Source of the DNA: Rugosimonospora africana
GTDB lineage: Bacteria; Actinomycetota; Actinomycetes; Mycobacteriales; Micromonosporaceae
Direction: 5' to 3'
DNA length: 64,000 bases
NCBI RefSeq assembly: GCF_016862975.1
Contig: NZ_BONZ01000073.1
Coordinates: 27,498 to 91,497 of the forward strand
Part shown: in pieces, positions 49,050-58,166 of the stretch
How positions within the stretch are numbered: the stretch's first letter is position 1
Layout of the letters: every line of letters begins with the position of its first letter
The notes under the pieces: model-generated
Databases searched by the model: none
Told to the model about the DNA's origin: nothing
What the model saw: only the letters and a program-made list of their open reading frames with translations
Translations under genes and position numbers: made by a program

Positions 49050-50276
49050 GTGCCTATGCCTATGACCGGTCTGCCTGCGACCACTCTCGCTCGGCGCGCC
49101 GGTCGCCGCGCCACGACCCAGATCAGCCGGCGCGGATGGGCGGTGGCCGCCGGTACCGTCCTGTGTTTCGTCGGCGCCTGGTTCCTGGGCTACGCCGAGC
49201 TGGCGGTGCTCGGCACCGGGTGCCTGGCGGCGCTCGTACTGGGCCGGTTGGTGCTGCTGCGCCGGACGCCGTTGCGGGTACACCGCGAGGTGGCCCCGAC
49301 CCGGGTCACCCGGGGCGAGGAGGCGCTGGGTGTGGTGACCGTGGGCAACCTGGGCCGCCGGGTGACCCGCCCGCTGGTCGCCACCGACCGGTGCGGGGAC
49401 AGCGACGTCTCGGTGGAAATCCCACGGCTGCGGCCGGGCACGTCGAACACCACGACGTACTTCCTGCCCACCAGCCGGCGGGGGGAGATTCCGGTGGGGC
49501 CGCTGCGGCTGTCCGCGACCGATCCGCTCGGCCTGTTCCGCCGCGTGCACGCGTACGGCGACCCGGCCACCCTGCTGGTGCACCCGCGTACCGTCGCGAT
49601 CGGCGCGCTGCCCTCCGGTCGGGCGGCCAATGTGGACGGTCCGACCTCCGATACCGCGCCCAGCGGCACGGTCACGTTCCATGCCCTGCGCGAGTACGTC
49701 TTCGGTGACGACCTGCGTCACATCCACTGGCGGACGTCGGCGCGCACCGGCCGGCTGATGGTCCGCCACCTGGTCGACTCGAGCCTGCCGCGCACCATCG
49801 TGCTGCTCGACAACCGGGAAGCGTCCTATGTAGACAGTGAAGGGTTCGAGGTCGCGGTCGACGTGGCGGCCTCCATCCTGCTCGCCGCGGCACGCTCGGG
49901 CTTCCCGATCGCGGTGCTGACCGCGGACGGGCCGTACTTCACCGCGGAGGGCGGCCGGGCCGAGACCGGTACCCTGCTGCGCCAGCTCGCGCTCGTGCGC
50001 GCGGCTGGGCCGGCCGACCTGGCCGCGGTGATCGGCGCCGTCCGCCCGGGCCAGTCGGGTGGGTCGCTGTCGATGGTCACCGGCACGGCGGGCGCGGAGG
50101 AGATCGACCGGCTGTCCGGCGTACGGGCGCACTTCGACCGTACCGTCCTGGTGCGCACCGGCACCGGACTGCCGCCGCTGCCGGCCGGGCTGCCGGTCAC
50201 CGCGATCGACGCCGCCGACCTCACCGCGTTCGCCGCAGGCTGGCGCGCCACCGCCGGCGCCGGGGTGGCCGGATGA
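49050..50276 (+). CDS. DUF58 membrane protein (MoxR partner)
   Basis: Predicted 408 aa, GTG at 49050 with in-frame ATGs at 49056 and 49062. Two hydrophobic segments (about 27-72), then an Ig-like/beta region (RGEEALGVVTVGNLGRRV) and the DUF58 hallmark VFGDDLRHIHWRTSARTGRL near 217-236, followed by a VWA-like fold (RTIVLLDNREASYVD). It works with MoxR and the transglutaminase-like protein whose ATG overlaps its TGA (ATGA). Confidence 0.92.
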   Translation: MPMPMTGLPATTLARRAGRRATTQISRRGWAVAAGTVLCFVGAWFLGYAELAVLGTGCLAALVLGRLVLLRRTPLRVHREVAPTRVTRGEEALGVVTVGNLGRRVTRPLVATDRCGDSDVSVEIPRLRPGTSNTTTYFLPTSRRGEIPVGPLRLSATDPLGLFRRVHAYGDPATLLVHPRTVAIGALPSGRAANVDGPTSDTAPSGTVTFHALREYVFGDDLRHIHWRTSARTGRLMVRHLVDSSLPRTIVLLDNREASYVDSEGFEVAVDVAASILLAAARSGFPIAVLTADGPYFTAEGGRAETGTLLRQLALVRAAGPADLAAVIGAVRPGQSGGSLSMVTGTAGAEEIDRLSGVRAHFDRTVLVRTGTGLPPLPAGLPVTAIDAADLTAFAAGWRATAGAGVAG

Positions 50277-52531
50277 GCCGGGCCGGGGCGATGCCGGCGC
50301 TCGTGGTGAGCGAGCTTCTGGTCAGCGCGCTGTTGACCGGATGCGCCGGGCTGGCCCTGCACCGGGTCTTCGCGGTCGGCGCGCTGCTGCCGGTACTCGC
50401 CGTCGCCGGGTTCGGTTCGGCGTTACTGGTGGCGCTGGTGTCGACGGGTTCGCGGCGGCTCTCGCTCTGGCTCGCCGCGCCGCTGTCGGTGGTGGTCTGG
50501 CTGCTGCTGGCCGGAGCGACCGTGTTGCGCTCCGACGCCGTACTGGTCGTGCTGCCCAGCGCCGCCACGCTCGGCGACATCGGTGCCGGGCTGCGCGACT
50601 CGTGGCTGCAACTGCTGGCCACCATCCTGCCCGCGCCGGCGCAGCCCCGGCTGCTGGTCGCGGTGTCCGCGCTGGTCTGGGTCGCCGGGTACGCCGCCGC
50701 CGAGCTGACCGCCCGCACCCGCACCGCGATCGGCCCGATGGTGCCGCCGCTGCTCCTGTTGCTGGCCGGGCTGCTGCTCGGGGTCAGCGGGCCCGGCTCC
50801 AACCTGGCGGTGGCGGTCGGGTTCCTGGCGCTCGCCCTGTTCTTCGCGCTGATGCGGCAGCCGGAGCGCGGGCAGCGGCGTGCCGTGCTGCGCCGATACC
50901 TGGCCGGCCTGCCGATGCTCGGCGCGGTCGCCCTGGTCGCCGCGTTGCTCGGTCCCCGGCTGCCGGTACTGGACCAGCGCAAGCCGTTCGACCTGCGGCA
51001 CTATGTGATGCCGGCGGGCCAGCCGCGCACCACCGTGAACCCGCTGGACCAGGTGTCCGCCTGGCTGGCCACCCCGGGACTACCGCTGTTCAGCGCGCGG
51101 AGTCCGAGCGCGGTGGACTGGCGGATCGCGTCGCTGGACGTGTTCGACGGGCAGACCTGGACCACCAGCGGCCGGTTCGTCTCCACCGGGCAGCGGGTGC
51201 CGGCCCCGGAAAGCGGACCGGCGCGCACCATCCGGATGACGACCGAGGTCACCGTCGGCGGGCTGACCGGCCTGTGGCTGCCGGCCGCCGAGTCCCCGTC
51301 GGCGGTCACCGGCACGGCGGTGGACGTCGACCCGTCCACCGGCGTGCTGCTGAGCCAGACCGGGCTGCGTCCGGACCTGCGGTACGAGGTCACCTCGCGG
51401 GTACCCGAGTTCGACGCGGCCACGCTGCGCTTCGCGGTACCCGCCGAGGACCCTGCGGCCCGGGCCGCGCTCACCCTTCCGTCCGGCCTACCGCAGTCCA
51501 TTGTGGACACCGCGCAGCAGGCGACCGCGGGCGCGACGTTCCCGGCGCAGCAGGCGACCCGGCTGGAGACCTACCTTCGCGGTACCGAGACCAACGACCC
51601 GACCGCGCCGCCCGGCCACACGTACGGGCACCTCGCGTACTTCCTGACCGTCGCCCACCGGGGCACCACCGAGCAGTTCGCGACCGCCTTTGCGGTGATG
51701 GCGCGCAGTCTCGGCCTGCCCACCCGGATCGTGGTCGGCTTCGCGACCGGCCTGCCCGCGCCTGACGGCAGCTACACCGTGCGCGGCTCCGACGCGCTGG
51801 TCTGGCCCGAAGTGGACTTCCGGGGCATCGGCTGGGTCCCGTTCTACCCGACCCCGGTGGCCGGCAGCGCGTCGGCCGGTGCCCAGGCCACCCCCGCCGG
51901 TGCGACGAGTGCCCGGCAGGAGATCGACGACTCGTTGGCCTCCGCGCCGGTGACCCGGCCGGTGCTGCCCTCCACCGCTCCGCACGTCTCGCACGGTTCC
52001 GGCCGGCACGGCGGCTCCGGCCTGTCCTGGTGGCCGTACCTGCTGATCCTTCCGGCCGGACTGGCCGTCGGGTACCTCGCGGCGGTGCTGCTCGTGCCGT
52101 ACCTGCGGACACGGCGGCGGCGGGCGGCCGGCAGGGTGGCCGGAGCCTGGACGGAACTTGTGTACCGGCTCGGCCCGCTGCGCCTGGGCGACCTGTCCGC
52201 CCGTACCACCGGGGAGGTGGCCGTCGCGGCGGCGAACCGGCTCGGTGGCGACACCGGCGGGCACCTGAACCACCTCGCGGCGCTCGCCGACTTCGCGACG
52301 TTCTCAGAATTCGCGGCGCTGCCCGAATCCGGGGCACTATCCGAATCCGGGACACTGGCCGAATCCGGGACACTGCCCGAATTCGCGACACCGTCCGGAG
52401 GGCCGGGTCCGGCGCACTACGGTGCCATCGCCTGGCAGCAGGTGGACGCGGTACGTCCGGCGATACCCCGGGCGGTCGGGCGGCTCGCGATGCTGCGGTA
52501 CCGGTTGCGGCCGGCGGTGCTGCGGTCGTAG
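50273..52531 (+). CDS. transglutaminase-like membrane protein (TgpA/DUF3488 type), catalytic residues lost
   Basis: Predicted 752 aa. Seven or more N-terminal helices (to about 220), an extracellular region with the transglutaminase core, then a late membrane helix (WWPYLLILPAGLAVGYLAAVL) and a cytosolic tail. In active members the core reads G-x-C-E-Q-F-A and D-A-H-A-W-x-E-V. Here it is GTTEQFATAF (Thr466 where the Cys should be) and GSDALVWPEVDF (Leu509 where the His should be), although the surrounding sequence is well kept. It is therefore probably a non-catalytic member. The tail contains an 18-bp repeat (LAESGTLPES type). Confidence 0.9.
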   Translation: MSRAGAMPALVVSELLVSALLTGCAGLALHRVFAVGALLPVLAVAGFGSALLVALVSTGSRRLSLWLAAPLSVVVWLLLAGATVLRSDAVLVVLPSAATLGDIGAGLRDSWLQLLATILPAPAQPRLLVAVSALVWVAGYAAAELTARTRTAIGPMVPPLLLLLAGLLLGVSGPGSNLAVAVGFLALALFFALMRQPERGQRRAVLRRYLAGLPMLGAVALVAALLGPRLPVLDQRKPFDLRHYVMPAGQPRTTVNPLDQVSAWLATPGLPLFSARSPSAVDWRIASLDVFDGQTWTTSGRFVSTGQRVPAPESGPARTIRMTTEVTVGGLTGLWLPAAESPSAVTGTAVDVDPSTGVLLSQTGLRPDLRYEVTSRVPEFDAATLRFAVPAEDPAARAALTLPSGLPQSIVDTAQQATAGATFPAQQATRLETYLRGTETNDPTAPPGHTYGHLAYFLTVAHRGTTEQFATAFAVMARSLGLPTRIVVGFATGLPAPDGSYTVRGSDALVWPEVDFRGIGWVPFYPTPVAGSASAGAQATPAGATSARQEIDDSLASAPVTRPVLPSTAPHVSHGSGRHGGSGLSWWPYLLILPAGLAVGYLAAVLLVPYLRTRRRRAAGRVAGAWTELVYRLGPLRLGDLSARTTGEVAVAAANRLGGDTGGHLNHLAALADFATFSEFAALPESGALSESGTLAESGTLPEFATPSGGPGPAHYGAIAWQQVDAVRPAIPRAVGRLAMLRYRLRPAVLRS
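52303..52392. repeat. 18-bp tandem repeat in transglutaminase-like tail
   Basis: Four to five units of the type GCCGAATCCGGGACACTG encode (E-S-G-T-L-A/P/S) in the cytosolic tail. Confidence 0.9.
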
Positions 52532-52639
52532 GCCGCTCGCCGGGCGGGGGTGCGACCGCCCCACGCGCCCGCAGCCGGATCCGGGCTTCGCGGCCCGGGC
52601 CTCGTGCCCCGGGCTCAATGGCGACGCCTCCGCGCAGAG

Positions 52640-52857
52640 TGCTTCGCGCGGAGTGGCGTCTTCGCGCGGGGTGGCGTCTTCGCGCGGGGTGGCGTCTTCG
52701 CGCAGGGTGGCGCCTTTGCGCAGGGTGGCGCTTATGGCGCGGGGCGGCGGCGCCTTCGCGCAGGGGAGCCAATTCCAGCTCAGGGCGCCACTTCCAGCTC
52801 AGGGTGCCACTTCTGGCTCCGGAGCGCCGCCCCAAGCTCAGAGGCGACTCCTCCGGC
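52640..52857. repeat. two adjacent tandem arrays in the 326-bp convergent gap
   Basis: The gap 52532-52857 holds no gene. 52640-52770: seven to eight units of about 17 bp (GTCTTCGCGCGGGGTGG type). 52772-52857: four to five units of 19-21 bp (TTCCAGCTCAGGGCGCCAC type). Neither period is divisible by three. Confidence 0.9.
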
Positions 52858-55077
52858 TCAGGGCGCCGGCGAGGCGACCGCGCCGCGGATGCACACCGTC
52901 GCCAGCGCCGTGCTGCCGTCCTGGCCGACGCCGATGGTGAGGATCGGCCCGACCTGGAAGCAGTACCCGGTGGCCGGGTTCAGCCCGGTGACCGTGTGCG
53001 AGGTGATGCCGGGGTTCAGGATCTCCGGGCCGCGGCCGGGGTCGCGCGGGGTCACCGTGAGGTACAGGTTGTCGGTGGCCGTCCCCGGCGCCAGGGTCCA
53101 GCGCAGCGTCACCGAGCTTCCGGCGTCGATGGTCACCGCCAGGCCGGTCGGCTTGAGGGTGTCCGCGTTGACGGTGGCGCCCGGAGCCGGCGCGGTACCG
53201 CCGGTACCGATTCCGGCTCCCGCCCCGACGCCGCCAGTGCTCGCCTGACCGGTCGCCTGGTCGTTGGGCGCGGCTGTGGCCGGCCCGGTGGGCTGCCCGG
53301 TGACCACGTTCCGCGTCCCGTCCGAGCCGGAGTGCCGGCCGGAGATGACGACGGGCGCCAGTACGGCGACCACCACGAGGGCGCCGACCGCCACGGTGAT
53401 CGGCCAGCGCCTGCGGCGCGTGGCACCGGCCGGGGCGGTGGCCGCCACGTCGGCACCGTCCGGCTGTCCCGGGCCCGGATGTCCCGCGCCGGGCAGGCGG
53501 ACGCCGGACGGTTGGGTGGGCCGGTCCCCGGCGGTGTACTCCTTGGTGCCGCCGGTCTCTTCGGCGTCCGGCCCGGCCAGCGGCGGGCCGGGAACGAGGC
53601 CGCCCGGGATCGCTGAGCTGCCCGGGATCGCCGAGCCGCCGTGCATCGGTGAGCCGCTCTGGGTCGGTGAGCCGCCGTGGATCGCTGGGCCGCCCGGAAT
53701 CGCTGGGCCGCCGGGGATCGGTAGACCGCCGTGGGTCGGAGAGCCGGCCCGTGACCCGGACCCGGGCATGCTCACCTGGTCGGGCGGCGGCGGAAACTCG
53801 ATCGGGATCGGCCTCGGCGCCTGGAGTTGCCGCGGTAGCTCGACCGCACCTCCCGCCGCGACGCCCGGCTCGGCGCCGGCCGGCGCCAAGCTGTTTGACC
53901 CGGTGCTGCTTGGCCCGGCGCTGCTCGGCCCCGCGTTGCCCAACACTGTGCTGCCGGACACTGTGCCGCCCGGCACCGCGGTCGTTGGTCCGACGCCGCC
54001 AGCCCCCGCCTGCGCGGGTCGCGCCGGGTCGGGTCGCGCCGGATCGTTTCCCGGCGCGTTCCCGGTCTGCGGTGCCGCTGTGGGTGGCGCTGAGGGTGCC
54101 GTCACCGGTGTCGCCGCGGGTGTCATCGCGGTCGCGGACGGCGCCGCGAACGGGCTCGCCGCCGGGCGGACCTGATCGGCCGGCAGCGACGGGGCGTTGG
54201 CCAGCTCGGTCACCGGGAGGCCGAGGTCGGACTGCAGCCGCTGCAGCGCGTGGGCGAAGCTCCACGCGTCCGGGTACCGGTCGGCCGGCTCCTTCGCCAT
54301 CGCGTGCCGGATCGCGTCGACCACTACCGGCGGCACGTCACTTCGGGCGATGTGCGGCGGATCGTCGCGCAGCACCCGCAACAGGAGCGCCGCGATGCCG
54401 CCGTCGTCGCTCTGGTAAGGCGGGCGGCCGGCGAGCAACTGGTACAGGGTGGAACCCAGGCTGTACACGTCGCACGCGGTGGACGGCGTGCTGCCTCGCA
54501 GGATCTCCGGTGCCGCATGGTACGGCGTGAGCGCCTCGGTGCGGGACGAGACGTCCAGCGCGTCGGTGAGCCGGGCCGTGCCGAAATCGGCCAGGGCCGG
54601 CTCACCATACCGGGACACCAGGATGTTCTGCGGCTTCACGTCGCGATGCAGTACACCTTCCTGGTGTGCGGCGGCAAGCGCGCCGGCCACCTTCACACCG
54701 ATGCGCAGCACCTCGGCGAGCGACAACGGACCCTCGGCGGCGAGCCGGTCGCGCAGCGAGCCCCGTTCGAAGTACTCCATCGCGATGTACGGCCGGCCGG
54801 CGGTGCTCATCCCGGAATCGAGCACGGTGACCACGTTGGGGTGCCCGGTGAGCCTGCTGGTGAGTTGGACCTCGCGCAGGAAGCGCTTGCGCACCTGGGT
54901 GTCGATGAACTCGACGGAGAGTACCTTGAGCGCGACGACGCGGTCGAGCTCGTCCTGCCGCGCGCGGTACACGACGCTGAACCCACCACGACCGATGCGC
55001 TGGAGGTCGTGGTACCCGGCGATGGCCTCGCCCGCGGAGGCCGGAGCGGGCTGCGGAGCCTTCTTGAACAACGGCAC
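52858..55077 (-). CDS. membrane Ser/Thr protein kinase with FN3 domain
   Basis: Predicted 739 aa from the GTG at 55077 (GGGAGG eight bases before). Kinase domain about 22-285: Gly-loop IGRGGFSVVY, Lys51 (VALKVLS), HRDVKPQN with Asp146, DFG at 164-166 (LADFGTARL), activation-segment ALTPYHAAPE. Then a 270-residue disordered Pro/Ala/Thr-rich juxtamembrane region with an 18-bp repeat, a membrane helix near 562-582 (WPITVAVGALVVVAVLAPVV) and an external FN3 domain (about 640-735). No PASTA domains, so not PknB. It faces the FN3-moxR-DUF58 operon convergently and may regulate it or the ESX machinery. Confidence 0.93.
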   Translation of the reverse strand: MPLFKKAPQPAPASAGEAIAGYHDLQRIGRGGFSVVYRARQDELDRVVALKVLSVEFIDTQVRKRFLREVQLTSRLTGHPNVVTVLDSGMSTAGRPYIAMEYFERGSLRDRLAAEGPLSLAEVLRIGVKVAGALAAAHQEGVLHRDVKPQNILVSRYGEPALADFGTARLTDALDVSSRTEALTPYHAAPEILRGSTPSTACDVYSLGSTLYQLLAGRPPYQSDDGGIAALLLRVLRDDPPHIARSDVPPVVVDAIRHAMAKEPADRYPDAWSFAHALQRLQSDLGLPVTELANAPSLPADQVRPAASPFAAPSATAMTPAATPVTAPSAPPTAAPQTGNAPGNDPARPDPARPAQAGAGGVGPTTAVPGGTVSGSTVLGNAGPSSAGPSSTGSNSLAPAGAEPGVAAGGAVELPRQLQAPRPIPIEFPPPPDQVSMPGSGSRAGSPTHGGLPIPGGPAIPGGPAIHGGSPTQSGSPMHGGSAIPGSSAIPGGLVPGPPLAGPDAEETGGTKEYTAGDRPTQPSGVRLPGAGHPGPGQPDGADVAATAPAGATRRRRWPITVAVGALVVVAVLAPVVISGRHSGSDGTRNVVTGQPTGPATAAPNDQATGQASTGGVGAGAGIGTGGTAPAPGATVNADTLKPTGLAVTIDAGSSVTLRWTLAPGTATDNLYLTVTPRDPGRGPEILNPGITSHTVTGLNPATGYCFQVGPILTIGVGQDGSTALATVCIRGAVASPAP
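53606..53749. repeat. 18-bp tandem repeat, eight units, in kinase juxtamembrane region
   Basis: Eight consecutive 18-bp units related to GGGATCGCCGAGCCGCCG encode repeating I-P-G-G-P/S-A residues on the minus strand. Confidence 0.9.
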
Positions 55078-55159
55078 GGCGGGAGCCTCCCGAAGGCGTC
55101 TGGGATACCGCCAAGTCTAGATATCCGCGGTACCTCGCGCGCCCCTGCCGTCGGCCCGC

Positions 55160-55531
55160 TCAGGTCGCGGTGGGTGGGTCGGCGAAGACCGGTGCGAGGT
55201 CGATGTAGATGAGCCAGTGGCTCACCAGGTCACCGCGAAACGTGATGATGTCGGCGTTGGGTACGGTGACGTGCGCCCCGTCCAGGCGCGTGTACTCGAC
55301 GTCGATCTGCGTGATCGTGGTGTCCCCGACCTCCCAGACGTTGAGGATGTGGTGCGTCAGCCCGCCGATCGTCGCGAAGAACGCAGTGACCGCTTCCTTG
55401 ACGCCGGCCCGGCCGATGACCGGTTCCGCGCTGGCGAACCGGAACACCACGTCGTCGGCGAGATGCGCCACGAACCTGTCCGGATCGAAGGAGTCGATGT
55501 CGGCGAAGATGGCACGGACGTCACGGCTCAT
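55160..55531 (-). CDS. SnoaL-like (NTF2-fold) protein
   Basis: Predicted 123 aa, ATG at 55531 with GGGGAG seven bases before. Pattern typical of SnoaL/ketosteroid-isomerase-like proteins: DVRAIFADIDSFDPDRFVAHL, DVVFRFASAEPVIGRAGVKE, AFFATIGGLTHHILNVWEVG, VEYTRLDGAHVTVPNADIIT, FRGDLVSHWLIYIDLAPV. These bind or isomerise small hydrophobic compounds. No pathway partner is adjacent. It is divergent from the sugar epimerase gene by 228 bp. Confidence 0.87.
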   Translation of the reverse strand: MSRDVRAIFADIDSFDPDRFVAHLADDVVFRFASAEPVIGRAGVKEAVTAFFATIGGLTHHILNVWEVGDTTITQIDVEYTRLDGAHVTVPNADIITFRGDLVSHWLIYIDLAPVFADPPTAT

Positions 55532-55759
55532 TCGGGCTCCCCGTCTCTGATGCGTCCCGCTCGCATTTCTATCGAGGATAACGAATGAACGTCGGGTTGG
55601 TGCTCGGCGCGCGCTGAGCATCCATCCGGCGGCGCGTCGTGCCGGACCGAAGGCGCGATGCGGAGCCGTGCACGGTCCCCGCGCGGACGGCCGCCCCGGA
55701 TGGGGGATCATGTGCCCATGGCGTCGTTTCACCGGGCGCGGGCCGAGTAGGGGGGACTG

Positions 55760-56731
55760 ATGCGGGTACTCGTCACCGGAGGGCTCGGCTTCATCGGCCG
55801 GGCCGTCGCGCGCGAGCTGGTGAGCGCCGGCCACCGGGTCGACGTGCTGAGCCGGGGCACGGGCGGGGTCGAGCCGCCGGCCGGCGCGGACCTTGTCGAG
55901 GGAGACGTCCGGGACCGCGACCGCATCGCCGCGGTGGTGGCCGACCGCCGGTACGACGGGATCTGCCACCTCGCCGGGCTGATCCGGGGACGGGACTCGA
56001 TCGCCGACCCGCTGTCCTACTACGACGTCAACCTGGGCGGGACGGTCAACCTGCTGGCAGCCGTCAAGGCGGCCGGGCCGGTGGGCCAGCGGCCGGTGCG
56101 GGTCGTGTTCGCGTCGACCAGCATCGTGTACGGGTCGCAGCGCACCGGCGCGCTGAGCGAAGACCTGCCGCCGGCGCCGGAGAACCCGTACGGGGCCTCG
56201 AAGGTGGCAGCTGAGCAGCTGATCGGGTACCACGCGGCGACGGGTGAGATCTCGGCCGTGACGCTGCGGTGCTTCAACGTGGCGGGGGCGGTCGACGGGT
56301 ACGCGGACACCGACCCGACCCGGATCATCCCCAACGTCCTGCGGGCGGTGCGGGGCGAACTGCCGCACGTGAGCGTGAACGGCGACGGGTCAGCGGTACG
56401 GGAGTTCACCCACGTTCTCGACGTGGCTTCGGCGTTCCGGCTCGCGCTGGAGGCGACCGGTGCGGGGGCGACTGGCGCGAAGGCGACCGGCGCGGGGGCG
56501 GGTGCGGGGGTGGGGGCGGTCTACAACGTCGGGACCGGCCGTGGCGTCAGCGTCCGGGAGCTCATCGCGACGGCGGAGCGGGTCACCGGCCGGCGGGTAC
56601 CGGTCGAACACCTCCCGCCGAAGCCGGAACCGCACACCCTGGTGTCCGATCCCCGCCGGCTCATGACGGAGTTCGGCTGGGTGCCGACCCACTCGGATCT
56701 CGACGAAATCATCGGGAGCGCCTGGAGCTGA
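55760..56731 (+). CDS. NAD-dependent sugar epimerase/dehydratase (GalE-like)
   Basis: Predicted 323 aa, ATG at 55760 with GGGGGG before. Extended SDR: TGGLGFIG NAD motif (6-13), EGDVRDRDR, FASTSIVYGS (catalytic Ser/Thr), NPYGASKVAAE (Tyr-x-x-x-Lys), REFTHVLDVASAFRLAL and YNVGTGRGVSVREL, all as in UDP-glucose 4-epimerases and related NDP-sugar enzymes. Near residues 233-254 an Ala/Gly/Thr run (A-T-G-A-x repeated) is inserted before VYNVGTG; normal GalE proteins lack it. The substrate is an NDP-sugar; galactose is likely but not proven. Confidence 0.9.
   Translation: MRVLVTGGLGFIGRAVARELVSAGHRVDVLSRGTGGVEPPAGADLVEGDVRDRDRIAAVVADRRYDGICHLAGLIRGRDSIADPLSYYDVNLGGTVNLLAAVKAAGPVGQRPVRVVFASTSIVYGSQRTGALSEDLPPAPENPYGASKVAAEQLIGYHAATGEISAVTLRCFNVAGAVDGYADTDPTRIIPNVLRAVRGELPHVSVNGDGSAVREFTHVLDVASAFRLALEATGAGATGAKATGAGAGAGVGAVYNVGTGRGVSVRELIATAERVTGRRVPVEHLPPKPEPHTLVSDPRRLMTEFGWVPTHSDLDEIIGSAWS
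56456..56518. repeat. short-unit GC repeat in epimerase
   Basis: Imperfect 9- to 15-bp units of the type GCGACCGGCGCGGGG encode the Ala/Gly/Thr insertion before the V-Y-N-V-G-T-G strand. Confidence 0.7.
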
Positions 56732-56864
56732 ACCCGGGCCCGGGCTTCGCCGCGGCGGGTGAGCCGATGCGCCGGAAGCGTCGCGCCGACCACGGAGACG
56801 TGGGTGGGCGATGATTGCCGCCCGATCGCGGTAACCGATATGGCGGAGGCGGACATTCCCAGGT

Positions 56865-57434
56865 ATGAGACCTGACGGCGCGGCCGCGCGGCGCTTCGAG
56901 CAATTGTTTGACGCCCACTACGCGGAGTTGACGCGCTTTGCCGCGCGCCGGGTGGGCGCCGACGTGGCTGCGGACATCGTCTCCAGTACGTTCCTCGTCG
57001 CCTGGCGCCGGTTCGCCGAGATACCGGCCGATCATCCCCGGGCCTGGTTGTACGCGACGGCACGGGGCGTCATTCGCAACGAACTGCGGTCGCGTAACAG
57101 GCGGGACCGGCTCTCGGCCGTCGCGGGTGTCCCGGACGACGCTCGGGTCGAGGACCACGCGGGCCAGGTCAGCGAGCAGTTGCGGGTACGAGCGGTGCTG
57201 GCCCAACTGTCGGCGATAGACCAGGAAGTTCTGCGGCTGACCGAATGGGAGGGGCTGGACGTCACCGAGGCGGCGGCGGTCCTGGGCTGTACCCGCACAG
57301 CGGTCAAGGTGCGCCTGCACCGGGCCCGGCGCCGCTTCGCCGCCCGGCTACAGGCCGACGACAACCCCGGCAACCAGCCGACACGACGCACGGCCTTGCC
57401 CTCCATTGTTTCCGAAGGGAGCACCCGGACATGA
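56865..57434 (+). CDS. ECF-type RNA polymerase sigma factor
   Basis: Predicted 189 aa. Region 2: RFEQLFDAHYAELTRFAARR, IVSSTFLVAWRRF and HPRAWLYATARGVIRNELRS. Region 4: LAQLSAIDQEVLRLTEWEGL, VTEAAAVLGCTRTAVKVRLHRARRRF (helix-turn-helix). No C-terminal extension. Its TGA overlaps the ATG of the next gene, a single-pass membrane protein. That arrangement matches ECF sigma genes paired with CU044_5270-like or anti-sigma-like partners. Confidence 0.93.
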   Translation: MRPDGAAARRFEQLFDAHYAELTRFAARRVGADVAADIVSSTFLVAWRRFAEIPADHPRAWLYATARGVIRNELRSRNRRDRLSAVAGVPDDARVEDHAGQVSEQLRVRAVLAQLSAIDQEVLRLTEWEGLDVTEAAAVLGCTRTAVKVRLHRARRRFAARLQADDNPGNQPTRRTALPSIVSEGSTRT

Positions 57435-58162
57435 ACCAACTTACAGACAGCGCTCTCGCTCGGCTGCGCGCAGCCGACCCGGCGCCCGCGCGGCCCGACG
57501 TGCAGAGCCCCGGCGCGCGCGCGATGCTCGACCGCGTCCTGAGCGAGAAGGCCGTGACCGAGAACGCCGTGACAGAGAAGGTCGTGACGGAGAAACTCGT
57601 ACGGCCGCCCGCCGGATTCTCGACGGCCGGGCGACGAGTCGCGATCGGGGCGGCTGGAGCGGCCGCGATCGTTGCCGTCAGCGCTCTGGCCGTCGTCGCT
57701 CCGTGGTCACCTGGGCAGCCGGCTTCGGCGTACACCGTGGACAAAGGCCCGGACGGTTCGGTCTACGTGACCGTGCGGTTGGCTCAGCTCAAGGATCCCG
57801 CGAAGCTGAACGCCGAACTCATCCGCGCCCGGGCGAACACCCTGGTGATGCACATGGTGCCCGAACGCCGGTGCGCGACCCAGCCCGCGATCGACGCCGC
57901 GTTTCAGCTTCCGTCCGACGCCACGGCCGAGCAGAGGGCGGCGCAGAAAGCGAAACTGCCGCTCACCTATGAGCTGCGGGGAGGCGAGGTGTCTATCGAC
58001 ATCCAGCCGTCGAGGATCCCGTCCGGCGACACTCTCGTCATCGGATATGAATTCCTTTCCGGGCCACGTGGCCGGACATCGCTGGTGCGGCCGGTGGTCG
58101 TCTCCGCGGTACCGCCCTGCCTGGCGGGGCCCGAGGCAGGGGCCCTGCCGACACCGCACTAG
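57431..58162 (+). CDS. single-pass membrane protein paired with ECF sigma factor
   Basis: Predicted 243 aa, ATG at 57431 in an ATGA overlap with the sigma gene. Cytosolic N-terminus (NQLTDSALARLRAADPAPAR) with a (V-T-E-K/N) repeat at about 42-58, a membrane helix at 71-92 (AIGAAGAAAIVAVSALAVV), and an external domain (VYVTVRLAQLKDPAKLNAEL, IDIQPSRIPSGDTLVIGYEF). Resembles the CU044_5270-family proteins that follow ECF genes in actinomycetes. It may act as the anti-sigma factor or as the surface sensor, but no ZAS (HxxxCxxC) motif is present. Confidence 0.82.
   Translation: MNQLTDSALARLRAADPAPARPDVQSPGARAMLDRVLSEKAVTENAVTEKVVTEKLVRPPAGFSTAGRRVAIGAAGAAAIVAVSALAVVAPWSPGQPASAYTVDKGPDGSVYVTVRLAQLKDPAKLNAELIRARANTLVMHMVPERRCATQPAIDAAFQLPSDATAEQRAAQKAKLPLTYELRGGEVSIDIQPSRIPSGDTLVIGYEFLSGPRGRTSLVRPVVVSAVPPCLAGPEAGALPTPH
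57545..57600. repeat. 15-bp tandem repeat in sigma partner
   Basis: Three to four units of the type GCCGTGACCGAGAAC encode A-V-T-E-N/K in the cytosolic part of the membrane protein. Confidence 0.85.
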
Positions 58163-58166
58163 CCGC

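Noticed and set aside
52858..55077. PknB assignment for the Ser/Thr kinase
   Set aside because: The external part is an FN3-like domain, not PASTA repeats, and there is no division-gene context.
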